Shown: positions 55,940 to 64,000 of the stretch, in pieces | Position numbering within the stretch: position 1 is the first letter of the stretch | Layout: each line of letters starts with the position of its first letter | NCBI RefSeq assembly: GCF_024166365.1 | Contig: NC_064819.1 | Location: 207,539,293-207,603,292 of the forward strand | Reading direction: 5' to 3' | DNA from: Elephas maximus indicus | Lineage: Eukaryota > Chordata > Mammalia > Proboscidea > Elephantidae | Length of the DNA stretch: 64,000 nucleotides | Position numbers and translations under genes: made by a program | Notes under the pieces: generated by a model | Told to the model about the DNA's origin: nothing | Seen by the model: the letters and a program-made list of their open reading frames with translations, nothing else | The model's database searches: none

Positions 55940-56457
55940 GATCAGCCCAGACCTGATGCCTATGAGGTGGAGGTCGGACATACCTTCACTTGCCAACCTT
56001 TTACCAATTCTGACACCAGCAGTCCCTCCCACAGTATACTCTCTGCTCCGTTCAATAATCCATTGCAATGGCCACACAGAACTGACAGACCATATTTACA
56101 GTTAAGTGGTTTATTAAGGAATAGGGTACAACTTGGGATCAGAATCAACAGGCTACAACTCTCTCAGTTCCTCTAGGCAGGACAGGCCTCCCCTTTGCCC
56201 CCTGAGGACAGGCTCCTATTGGCCCTTTCGGGCCAGGCTCCTCTTTGCCCAGCTGCTTGCTCTGCTGCTGGGCCCCTTCCAGGCCTCTGGCTGTCTTCAG
56301 TGTTACCGATCTTGACCAGTCTTAGCTTTTTTTTTTAGAAGATTCTTTGCCTCCTCTACTATCTGCTTACTTCTTTCTTCCTTCTGCTTTCTTCCTGCTG
56401 CTTCTCTTCCTGCTTCTTTCTGTCTCAAAAACCTCTGTGGGGCTGGCTACCTATATA

Positions 56458-56797
56458 CAGGCGGTTCCCAGGTTACGAACAAGATCCCTTCCTAAACCTG
56501 TGTTTAAGTAGAATTTGTACTTAAGTCAGAACAGGTACATACGGTTCTTATTTAGTGTCAGTCAGTCAAATTTTTGTCTTAGTGTATATTTTACCTTACT
56601 ATGCACTTAAGAAACACTTTCAAACAGCATAATGTTTTCATGAGCGTCATGAAAAGTAGTGTCTGCATTTGTTATTACAAACCATTGTATGTATTTAACT
56701 CAAATTTTAAATAAAATAGGCTTTTAATATAATAGGCAGTCCATTCTTAAGTATGAGTTGTCCATAAGTCAAACATTCATAACCCAGGGGCTTCCTA
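56458..56797. mobile_element. Inverted-repeat DNA element (MITE-like)
   Basis: Left end caggcggttcccaggttacg and right end attcataacccaggggcttc are imperfect inverted copies (about 14 of 23 aligned). The interior (gtaagtcagaac-like acttaagtcagaacaggtac, tatgagttgtccataagtca) is of the style of a eutherian non-autonomous DNA element. No open frame. Confidence 0.65.
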
Positions 56798-57039
56798 CAT
56801 GGTTCCTCCCAGCAGGGGGCTACAAAATGACCAGTCCCCTCTCAGTAGGCCACAAACACTTCATTTGCATGTTGTTGTTCTTGTTAGGTGCCATTGAGTT
56901 GGTTCCGGCTCATAGTGACACTATGCATGACAGAACAAAACACTGACCAGTCCTGCGCCAGAATTAAAACTGTTGCTATGCTTGAGCCCATTGTTGAAGC
57001 CACTGTGTCAATCCATCTCATTGAGGGTCTTCCTCTTTA

Positions 57040-57966
57040 TCACTGACCCTCTACTATACCAAGCACGATGTCCTTCTCCAGGGACTGATCCCTCCTGACA
57101 ACACGTCCAAAGTATGTGAGACGTAGTCTCACCATCCTTGCTTCTAAGGAGCATTCCGGTTGTACTTCTTCCAAGACAGATTTGTTTGTTCTTTTGGCAG
57201 TCCAGGGTATATTCAATATTCTTTGCCAACACCTCAATTCAAAGGCATCAATTCTTCTTCGGTCTTCCTTATTCATCGTCCAGCTTTCACATGCATATGA
57301 GGCGATTGAAAATGTCATGGCTTGGGTCAGGTGCACCTTAGTCCTCAAGGTGACATTTTTGCTTTTCAACACTTTAAAGAGGTCTTTTACAGCAGATTTG
57401 CCCAATGCAATGTGTCTTTTGATTGCTTGACTACTGCTTCCCGGGGTGTTGATTGTAGATCCAAGTAAAATGAAATCCTTGACAACCTCAATCTTTTCTC
57501 CATTTATCTTCATGTTGCTTATTGGTCCAGTTGTGAGGATTTTTGTTTTCTTTTTGTTGAGGTGTAGTCCGTACTGAAGGCTGTGTCCTTTGATCTTCAT
57601 CACTAAGTGCTTCAAGTCCTCTTCACTTTCAGCAAGCAAGGTTGTATCATCTGCATAACGCAGGTTAATGAGTCTCCCTCCAATCTTGATGCCCCATTCT
57701 TCATATAGTACAGCTTCTCAGATTATTCGCTCAGCATACAGACTGAATAAGTATGGTGAAAGGATACAACCCTGACACACACCTTTCCTGACTTTAACCC
57801 ATGCGGTATCCCCTTGTTCCGTTTGAACAACTGCCTCTTGATCCATGTACAGATTCCTCATGAGCACATACTTGGTTTGATACTTCTCCAGTGTATTTTG
57901 AGTGCCTTCCAACCTGAGAGGCTCATCTTCCGGCACTATATCGGACAATGTCCCACTGCTATTCAT
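57040..57966 (-). pseudogene. RTE reverse transcriptase C-terminal fragment (copy C)
   Basis: The best-preserved coding stretch of the window. One frame runs from 57966 to 57040 (about 308 codons) with a single stop, TGA at 57718-57720, where related copies suggest an Arg CGA codon (CpG decay). It includes LMRNLYMDQEAVVQTEQGD, VCQGCILSPYLFSLYAE, LINLRYADDTTLLAESEEDL (catalytic YADD at 57646-57657), LLGSTINTPGSSSQAIKR and CSLEARMVRLRLTYFGRVVR. Motif A and the endonuclease are missing, so it is not active. The first 30 or so residues of the frame are translated 5' UTR and filler, not protein of the family. Confidence 0.92.
57870..57885 (-). other. 16-bp filler at the RTE deletion junction
   Basis: The plus strand here reads acttggtttgatactt. 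Its reverse complement aagtatcaaaccaagt occurs at 58272-58287 in the host sequence beyond the element's 5' end. It sits between RTE 5' sequence and the reverse-transcriptase part, and belongs to neither as far as I can recall the family. Confidence 0.75.
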
Positions 57967-58534
57967 AAGGTTTTCACTGGCTAATTCCTTTCAAAAGTAC
58001 TCTGCCAGGTCCTTCTTCCTAGTCTGTCTTAGCCTGGAAACGCAGTTGAAACCTGTCCGCCATGGGTGACCCTGCTGGTATTTGAATGCTGTTGGCATAG
58101 CTTCTAGCATCATAGCAACACACAAGCCCCCACAGTACACCAAACGGACAGACGTGGGGGGCATTCATTTGCATAGTAGGCTAAAACGTACCTCATTTGC
58201 ATAGTCTATTGACCAATCCCTACTAGATACATACCAGTCATAGAGCAGACTGCAGCCCAGGACCAGACAAAAAGTATCAAACCAAGTTGTTGACAACTTA
58301 CCCAGGAAATGTCAAGCAACAAGGACAAATGTAACAGTCCCTCTAGGATGGAAAACTAGGGCAAAGGTAGGGTTTAGAGGAAAAAAAATCTCTCAAGTTG
58401 TTTTTCCAAAGAACCAAGGCAAAAACTACATAAAGGAACTCATTTCGTCACACATCTTTAGAAACATTTTAACATCTTATTGTTTTTATAAAGCAGTTTC
58501 ACAAAAATTTTTTCCTTTAAACTACTTAACCTAT

Positions 58535-58685
58535 TGAATTAGGTAAAGGAGTATTCTGCCCATTTTACAAATGAGAAAATTGAGGCTGAGATTGTTTAGG
58601 AGAATTCCCAAGATTGTGCATCTAGTAAATGTCAGAGTCAGGACTTGAACTCTGGTCTTGTGGGCCCCTTCCCCTGCTTATCCTC
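58535..58685 (-). mobile_element. MIR
   Basis: Antisense: tctgcccattttacaaatga gaaaattgagg, tgtgcatctagtaaatgtca, gagtcaggacttgaactctg. Confidence 0.82.
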
Positions 58686-58711
58686 CTACACCATATTTTT
58701 TTGCTGGAAAG

Positions 58712-58869
58712 AAAAAAAAAAATGCCATCCAGTTGAATTCTGACTCATAGCAACACTCTAAGACAAAGTAAAGCTGCTCCATGTGGTTTCTGTAGTCTTT
58801 ACTGAAGCAAACTGCTACATCTTTCTCCCACAGAGCGGTCGGTGGGTTCGGACTGCTGACCTTTCAGTT
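58712..58869 (-). mobile_element. AfroSINE, long form, head truncated
   Basis: A-run, tgccatccagttgaattctg, actcatagcaacactctaag, long-form insert gaagcaaactgctacatctt, gtcggtgggttcggactgct, gacctttcagttt. Confidence 0.92.
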
Positions 58870-58871
58870 TA

Positions 58872-59285
58872 TGCTTTATGCTAGGAACTTAATGTATGTT
58901 TTCTCATCTACCCATTACAACAACTCTGGGAGACAAGAAAACGAGGATGACTTTGTGAGGAGGGGAAGGGGACGGAGGGAGTCTGTTAAATAAAACCTGC
59001 TGCAGCGAAGTCAGCTTTGACTCATGACGACCCCATTTGTGTCACAGTACAACTGCGCTCCACAGAGCTTTCAATGGCTGACTTCTCAGACGTACATCAC
59101 CAGGTCTTCCTTCTGAAGCATCTCCATGTGGACTTGAACCTCCAAGCTTTTGGTCGGCAGCCAACAACGTTAACTGTTTATACCACCCAAGGACTCCATC
59201 TGTTAAGTAACTTGCCCCAAACCCCACTGCTAGGAAGCTGCAGAGTTGGCATGTAAACCCATGGCTTTGAAAACCTGAATTCTAT
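58872..59285 (-). mobile_element. MIR, split by AfroSINE
   Basis: Left half: tgctaggaacttaatgtatg, ttctcatctacccattacaa, caactctgggagacaaga. Right half from 59199: taagtaacttgccccaaacc, ccactgctaggaagctgcag, catgtaaacccatggc. Continuous when the SINE is removed. Confidence 0.75.
58994..59198 (-). mobile_element. AfroSINE variant 2 with 12-bp target duplication
   Basis: Antisense: cctgctgcagcgaagtcagc, gtgtcacagtacaactgcgc, gacgtacatcaccaggtctt, catgtggacttgaacctcca, accacccaaggactcc. Flanked by tctgttaa-a/g-taa (58982-58993 and 59199-59210), 11 of 12. Confidence 0.94.
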
Positions 59286-59539
59286 TTATTACACTGTATT
59301 CCTTACGTGCTAAGGACTTTTGCTTCTGAGAGCAAAAGATGATACAAAAAAATGAAAGCTGAGTTTAGAACAGGTGGCAGTGATAACGGCTAAAAATGGG
59401 CCTAACAACCATGGTTAGGCAACTGTCTGGCAGCCAAGACTGGGCCACAGTGCAGAATGGAAAGAAGTAGGTCCTCCTGGGTTAGAGGCCAGAATTACTC
59501 AGCTATTTTCACTAGATCCCTTTTTTTCTTTTTTCTTTT
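59286..59539. other. No recognisable feature
   Basis: About 255 bases; ends in a CT-rich run. Confidence 0.4.
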
Positions 59540-59667
59540 TAATGACTGTGATCTTTCAGAAGTAGATCGCCAAGCCTTTCTTCCAAAGTGCCTCTGGGTG
59601 GATTCAAACCATCAACCTTTGGGTTAGTAGCTGATCACTTAACCATTTATGCCACCCAGGGACTTCA
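59540..59667 (-). mobile_element. AfroSINE variant 2, 5' half only
   Basis: gtgatctttcagaagtagat cgcc, cctctgggtggattcaaacc, ttgggttagtagctgatcac, tatgccacccagggacttc. The 3' half (gactcatggcgacc) is absent. Confidence 0.9.
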
Positions 59668-59697
59668 GCTATTTTAATAAACACTGATTACTAATCT

Positions 59698-59867
59698 GGA
59701 GCCCTCGTGGCATGGTAGTTAAGTGTTTGGCTGCTAACCAAAAGGTTGGCAGTTTGAATCCACCAGGCACTCCTTGGAAACCCTATGGGGCAGTTCTACT
59801 CTGTCCTATAGGGTCACTATGAGTCAGAATCAACTCACCAGCAATGGATTTGGGTTTTGGTTCCGGA
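59698..59867 (+). mobile_element. AfroSINE, short form, with target duplication
   Basis: Sense: ggagccctcgtggcatggta, ggctgctaaccaaaaggttg, ggcactccttggaaacccta, tcctatagggtcactatgag. Flanked by attactaa-t/c-ct (59687-59697 and 59868-59878), 10 of 11. Confidence 0.96.
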
Positions 59868-59956
59868 ATTACTAACCTATTTATGAAAGGAAAACGATTT
59901 AATGTGAATATCCTTTACTGCTCTCCACTATAACATGAGATCCCCTTTGAGAAACA

Positions 59957-60134
59957 AACAAAAAAACCCAAACCAAACCCACTGCCATCAAGTCGATTCC
60001 GACTCACGGCAACCCTATAGGACAGAGTAGAGCTGCCCCATAGAGTTTCCAAGGAGCGCCTGGTGGATTCTAACTGCTGACCTTTTGGTTAGCAGCCGTA
60101 GCTTTTAACCACTACGCCACCAGATTTTCCTTCT
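59957..60134 (-). mobile_element. AfroSINE, short form
   Basis: Near-consensus antisense: aaacccaaaccaaacccact, catcaagtcgattccgactc, tccaaggagcgcctggtgg, taaccactacgccaccag. A short direct repeat agaaaca (59950-59956 and 60135-60141) may be its target duplication. Confidence 0.95.
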
Positions 60135-60141
60135 AGAAACA

Positions 60142-61011
60142 GTCCACTGATGAATGTACATGGCAGTGATCTCTATATCCATTCAGATAAGTCACATACA
60201 TAGACAGTCTCTAACAAAGGATTTGATGGCTTATGTTTTTCAGATAAATTCAATTCTTTGTATTACACTAGACATGTAGAGACAACTTTAAAAAGTACCT
60301 TCATTTAAATGTTGGAATGTTAGCAAAAGTCCCTTTCGGAAAAAAAAAAAAAACAAACTCTAAGGAAGATATTATGAACCAATTTAAATAATAGGCGTTC
60401 ACCTACATACACACACACACACATAAACATATTTAATACAGTATGGGAAAGTTTATGGCAGATACTTGATAGGGCAGCCTGTTTGGAATTTTAAGTATAA
60501 AAATACTTTGCTAGGTTAGATCTCACAATTTGAAAACATGACTGAATAATTTTCTACTGGGTACACTGTACTTTTGTGAGAATTTCTTTCCTTTTCCCTT
60601 TTTTATGTTCAGACTGACCTGGTTGATGACTATGACTCAGATGATAGACTGACTAGCTGTGGTTTGAAGGGTGTCACTTCAGAGTTCTAATCTCTTTTGT
60701 CATTGACCGTCCCCGGGGATTCCAAAGTATTTCTAGTCTGAAAGGAACTCCCCCTTCCTCAATAAACCCCAGCTCCCAACAAGAACTTACCCACTTCTGA
60801 TAGTGAAAATGGGACATTTTAGAAGTCTTAACTAAGAGTAAAACCAGGTCAAGAAAACTCTCTCTGAAATGCATTACTTACCATATTAGGAAAATATATA
60901 TGAAAGAAAGAAAATGGCTTCAGAAAACATAAACTGGATTAACTTTATACAAAGCTTACTACCCAAATGATTTTTGTTATTACTGCTTTTCACCAATAAA
61001 ATACACTGGAA
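60142..61011. other. Unique stretch with A-run and AC run
   Basis: About 870 bases; an A-run at 60340-60352 and an AC run at 60408-60422. The 66-codon minus frame (60674-60874) has no domain. Confidence 0.4.
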
Positions 61012-61166
61012 TGTGGAGCAGCGATTAAGAGCTTAACTACTAATCAAAAGGTCGGCAGTTCGAATCTACCAGCTGCTCCTTGGAAACCCTACAGGGCAGT
61101 TGTACTCTGTTGGGTTGCTATGAGTTGGAATCAACTCAATGGTAATGGGTTTTTTTTTTTTTTTTA
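61012..61166 (+). mobile_element. AfroSINE, short form
   Basis: Sense: gtggagcagcgattaagagc, ctactaatcaaaaggtcggc, gctgctccttggaaacccta, then ctctgt-tgggttgctatgag (the cctatag unit is deleted), aatcaactcaatggtaatgg and a T-run. Confidence 0.94.
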
Positions 61167-61294
61167 GAATGGAAAAAAGAAAGGATAGATGATCATCTAC
61201 AAAAGGACTGCTTATGCTTACCTTGCTGTGTTTTTTTTAATTATACGCAGAGAAATCAATCATTCCTAGGTATTCTTTAATTAAATTCAAGGTT
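61167..61294. other. No recognisable feature
   Basis: Short AT-rich spacer. Confidence 0.4.
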
Positions 61295-61520
61295 GATAAA
61301 CATTTATACACACTACACTTTCTATGTGCCACCATGTGTTAACAGGCATTGGAAAACACAATAATTAGTAAGGCTAGGTCTTTGTCTTCAAGAAGCTCAC
61401 CATGGAATGAAGGAGTTCACGCTACACAGTGTCGATAACCCTTTTAATACTTATATACAGACTTATTATTTACTGACTACCTGCTAAGTGCTGTGCTCTG
61501 TCCTCAGAATCAACAAATGA
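61295..61520 (-). mobile_element. L2-like fragments
   Basis: Two antisense L2-like patches: tttctatgtgccaccatgtg with cttcaagaagctcaccatgg, and tatttactgactacctgcta agtgctgtgctctg. Confidence 0.5.
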
Positions 61521-61805
61521 GAGGACCAAGAGACATGTGTACAGGCTCCAAGTTTAATGTACTTCCTGATTATAGGCTTCCATTTGTGGTTTTTAATTTA
61601 TTTTCTCACCATTCAAGTAGAGACATATATTCATTTGTTAATAATACTACCAGTACATCCTGGAAAATACAACATAGTCATTTTCAACCCAGAAACCTAA
61701 CTCTCAAAAAGAGACTAACTGAGATCAAAAAGAAATCTCTCTAAAAATTAAAAGGGTGTTGGCCAGAAAATCAGCAGAGGCTAAAGTTAGAGCAAAATTA
61801 AGCCA
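61521..61805. other. No recognisable feature
   Basis: About 285 AT-rich bases. Confidence 0.4.
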
Positions 61806-61847
61806 AAGAGTTGGAATTGACTGGAGGGCAACGGGTTTGGGCTTTTT
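61806..61847 (+). mobile_element. AfroSINE 3'-end fragment
   Basis: aagagttggaattgactgga gggcaacgggtttgg: the last 40 bases of a SINE. Confidence 0.8.
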
Positions 61848-61869
61848 GGGGGGGTGTTACTGTCAGTAC

Positions 61870-62043
61870 GGAAGCCCTGGTGGCATAGTGGTTACGTGCT
61901 ACGGCTGCTAACCAAAGTGTCGGCAGTTCGAATTCGTCAGGTGCTCCTTGGAAACTCTACGGGGCAGGTTTCCCCTGCCCTACAGGGTCGCTATGAGTCG
62001 GAATCGACTCGAAGGCACTGGGTTTGGTTTTGTTGGCTTTTGG
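61870..62043 (+). mobile_element. AfroSINE, short form, perfect 12-bp target duplication
   Basis: Sense and close to consensus: gaagccctggtggcatagtg, ggtgctccttggaaactcta, gggtcgctatgagtcggaat cgactcg. It still has CpGs in the 3' part. Flanked by a perfect tactgtcagtac (61858-61869 and 62044-62055). One of the youngest copies here. Confidence 0.97.
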
Positions 62044-62055
62044 TACTGTCAGTAC

Positions 62056-62543
62056 ATTGGATTTACAGAGTGAAAATAGTGTAGAGGTTTGTGCAGATTT
62101 TTTTTTTTTTAGAAAGAACATAGTACAGATAAAATACTTGAACTTTTTAAATTCTAAATTCCTCAGTGGAAGGGAGATTATGGGAATTTTAAGAGATTAA
62201 ATGACTCAGCTTGACTATTCAACTTTGTTCTGTGTTTAAAAAACAAACAAACAAAACAAAAGACACACACAAAACTGCATGATTGTGTAGTTAGGTAACA
62301 TACTCAGCTCATCCTGTACCAGTCATATGAGGAGTCAGGAGGAGCTTTCTATTTCCTTTAACTACTCCCCACCCCCCATCCCTAATGACTTGCAGAATCT
62401 TACCCTTATCACAGACATGCACTAAATGCCTTTTGAATGAAAGAATGAATTGGTGCCTCCATAAGTGTGGGGTGCAGCGTAAGGGTATGTAGATCCAGAC
62501 TTTCTGAAGACAATTCAGGAAATTACAATGAACCAGTTCAATG
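62056..62543. other. No recognisable feature
   Basis: About 490 bases; T-run at 62098-62111 and a CAAA run near 62243-62261. Confidence 0.4.
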
Positions 62544-62708
62544 TTTTCTAAACTTACCTGCTTAAAAGAATCACCAAGACCACATGTTAGAAGTATAGAT
62601 TTCCAGGCCTCTGTCCTATAGATCTGATTTGAGAGGCGCCTAGAAATCTCTATTTTTAACAAGTAGCTGCTGGTGATTGTTGTTATTAAGCAGGTTTAGG
62701 AAATACTA
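62544..62708. mobile_element. MER20-like hAT element
   Basis: gttttctaaacttacctgct, aaaagaatcaccaagaccac, gatttccaggcctctgtcct, ctgatttgagaggcgcctag, tttttaacaagtagctgctg gtgat. Confidence 0.62.
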
Positions 62709-63344
62709 AAGTAATTCACTTTGCTGTTTGCAGTATTGCATTTGTTCGATTAAGGTCTTTCTAAAAAAAAAAAAAATTTTATTTATTTTTTACCCAATGG
62801 TCCTGTCTTCAGTTCCCATCCCTAGCAACCCTACATTTTCCTCTTGGAGTCTCATCGACTCCTTTAAGTGAAGACAGTGCCACTGTATCCCAGTCTGTAT
62901 TCCTCACTGTAAACTCCAGTCCATTCCCACCTGGAGTCATCATCACTGATAATCCTTCCATTAGAATCCTAGTGACTAAAGCGTGTTCAGGGACTTTTAA
63001 AGCCTGAGAGAGGAAATGATTTTATCATTATAATGGGCTTTGGGAAAAAAGCAGAAAAAACAAAAACTTGGGGAACTGAAAATGTCTGAGGCCTGAAGTC
63101 AGGGGATACACCAAAGAAACAAACTCCCAAATCTTTTGTCCACACTTCCTCCAGACTCACTTATAAATTATTTGCACATTCCTACTTCAAAGGCAGTTAT
63201 GTTCTGTTTTGATCAAAGTTTTCAGATCAGAGTTTATAGATGTGATATTCATGTATTTTGATCATAACTGGCTAGGTATGTGAATATGTTACTCGCACTA
63301 ATGTGGGAACCACCTGAAGAAATTTACCTATTCATTAAGTTTTT
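62709..63344. other. No recognisable feature
   Basis: About 635 bases; A/T run near 62763-62790. Confidence 0.4.
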
Positions 63345-63490
63345 ATTCATTCAGGAATAGTTTACTAAATGCCTATTCTGAGCCACATGATATTCTTTGA
63401 GCCAGTATACAGACTAACAACAGTTGATCCTCACCCTCAGGAACTCATAGTTAATTGGAAAACAGACAAATAAGCAAATAATTATAACCC
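63345..63490 (-). mobile_element. L2-like fragment
   Basis: ttattcattcaggaatagtt tactaaatgcctattctgag, ctcaggaactcatagtt, aaacagacaaataagcaaat: antisense L2 3' end. Confidence 0.6.
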
Positions 63491-63590
63491 AGAACCCAGT
63501 GCCGTCGACATTATACTATAATATGAATATTATATTAAGACATATACATACATATATTTGTATGTATACACAAAAGATGCTATGAGAACA

Positions 63591-63739
63591 TAGACCTGGT
63601 GGCGCAATGGTTAGCAGCTGCTAACCAAAAAAGTTGGCGACAGTTCAAATCCACCAGCAGCTCTTTGGAAACCCTGTGGGACAATTCTACTCTGTCCTAT
63701 AGGGTCGCTATGAGCAGGAAGCAACTCAACGGGCACGGG
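63591..63739 (+). mobile_element. AfroSINE, short form, with target duplication
   Basis: Sense: agacctggtggcgcaatggt, gcagctctttggaaaccctg, tcctatagggtcgctatgag. Flanked by tatgagaaca-t/c-ag (63581-63590 and 63740-63749 for the identical 10 bp). The 3' end is short (the cggaatcgac block is gcaggaagcaac). Confidence 0.93.
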
Positions 63740-63831
63740 TATGAGAACACAGAATATTATATCATGAGCGTGAGGAAGAGCCAGCTTTACAGAGGAGATG
63801 ACAATTTTTTTTGCAGTTATCTATTGCTAAA

Positions 63832-64000
63832 GGAGCCCTGGTGGTACAGTGGTTAAGTACTCGGGTGCTAACTGAAAGGTCAGTGGTTCAAAACTACCAG
63901 CTGATCCATGACAGAAAGATGTGGCAGTCTGCTTCCATAAAAGATTACAACCTTGGAAACCCTATAAGGCAGCCCTACTCTGTCCTATAGGGTCGCTATG
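63832..64000 (+). mobile_element. AfroSINE, long form, cut by window edge
   Basis: Sense: aggagccctggtggtacagt, gggtgctaactgaaaggtca, gtggttcaaaactacc, long-form insert gaaagatgtggcagtctgct, ggaaaccctataaggcagcc, tcctatagggtcgctatg, where the window ends. Confidence 0.95.

Larger units (their letters stand above)
56871..58163 (-). mobile_element. RTE LINE copy C: both ends, 11-bp TSD, internal deletion
   Basis: On the minus strand it starts at 58163 with the element's 5' sequence (gtactgtgggggcttgtgtg, gttgctatgatgctagaag, actaggaagaaggacctggc). At about 57870-57886 it switches abruptly to the reverse-transcriptase C-terminal half and runs to the complete 3' tail (ggcacctaacaagaacaaca). The repeat ttcatttgcat lies at 56860-56870 and 58164-58174. 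About 2 kb of endonuclease and palm N-terminal sequence present in copy B is missing. The junction holds 16 bp copied inverted from 58272-58287. Confidence 0.93.
55940..58440 (-). mobile_element. LTR-like host block with two insertions
   Basis: The segments 55940-56457, 56798-56870 and 58164 to about 58440 read as one continuous antisense ERV-LTR-like sequence once two inserts are removed. On the plus strand: ggccacacagaactgacaga, gtggtttattaaggaatagg (an AATAAA on the minus strand), ctcagtaggccacaaacact, then tcatttgcatagtaggctaa. Family and outer borders are uncertain. Confidence 0.5.

Noticed and set aside
1-64000. CRISPR array or bacterial-type operon
   Set aside because: Direct repeats here are target duplications, microsatellites or retroposon copies; the window is clearly mammalian.

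Overview
This is mammalian nuclear DNA from an afrotherian, most likely an elephant or close paenungulate. The evidence is about fifty copies of tRNA-derived AfroSINE retroposons in three forms, and RTE-clade LINEs of the type known as RTE1 in elephant, whose 3' ends share sequence with those SINEs. There are also lineage-type L1 3' ends and older eutherian repeats (L2, MIR, hAT/MER elements, ERVL/MaLR-like LTRs). Naming the species is an inference from these families.

I find no host protein-coding gene, exon chain or host RNA gene. No frame longer than 211 codons is open, and every long frame lies antisense to an LTR, inside a LINE, or in unique sequence without recognisable domains. The window reads as intergenic or deep intronic DNA. 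The only recognisable coding matter is decayed RTE endonuclease/reverse transcriptase, in three copies all on the minus strand.

Layout. 1-3,100: LTR end, L2, a cluster of seven AfroSINEs and an MLT1-like LTR. 3,100-8,000: mostly unique, with a CA repeat and two SINEs. 8,000-11,100: L1 tail with target-site duplication (TSD), MER20-like, MaLR LTR, MIR and MER5A. 11,100-13,430: unique. 13,430-16,390: tRNA-Gly-headed SINE, an old L1 carrying nested RTE, SINE and L2 pieces, then an LTR. 17,307-22,680: RTE copy A, LTRs and three L1 tails. 22,680-35,800: scattered SINEs, LTRs, MIR, an L1 and long unique stretches. 36,460-43,320: LTR, L2, SINEs and L1s. 43,320-46,660: mostly unique, with one motif-dense stretch near 44.2-44.5 kb. 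46,668-50,452: RTE copy B (the longest), then an L1 holding a complete solo LTR. 50,450-55,320: hAT elements, a chain of three datable insertions, and an LTR with a nested SINE. 55,940-58,440: an LTR-like block hosting an inverted-repeat element and RTE copy C. 58,440-64,000: MIR, L2 and SINEs, the last SINE cut by the window edge.

The best signals are structural. RTE copy C has both element ends and an 11-bp TSD but an internal deletion. A 16-bp stretch at its deletion junction is the exact inverted copy of flanking DNA about 0.4 kb away, which looks like templated filler from end-joining repair. The tRNA-Gly-headed SINE appears to be a tRNA head followed by RTE 5' sequence and RTE 3' sequence. 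Several nests (14.0-15.5 kb, 51.86-52.98 kb, 54.75-55.32 kb, 55.94-58.44 kb) give a relative order of insertion readable from TSDs.
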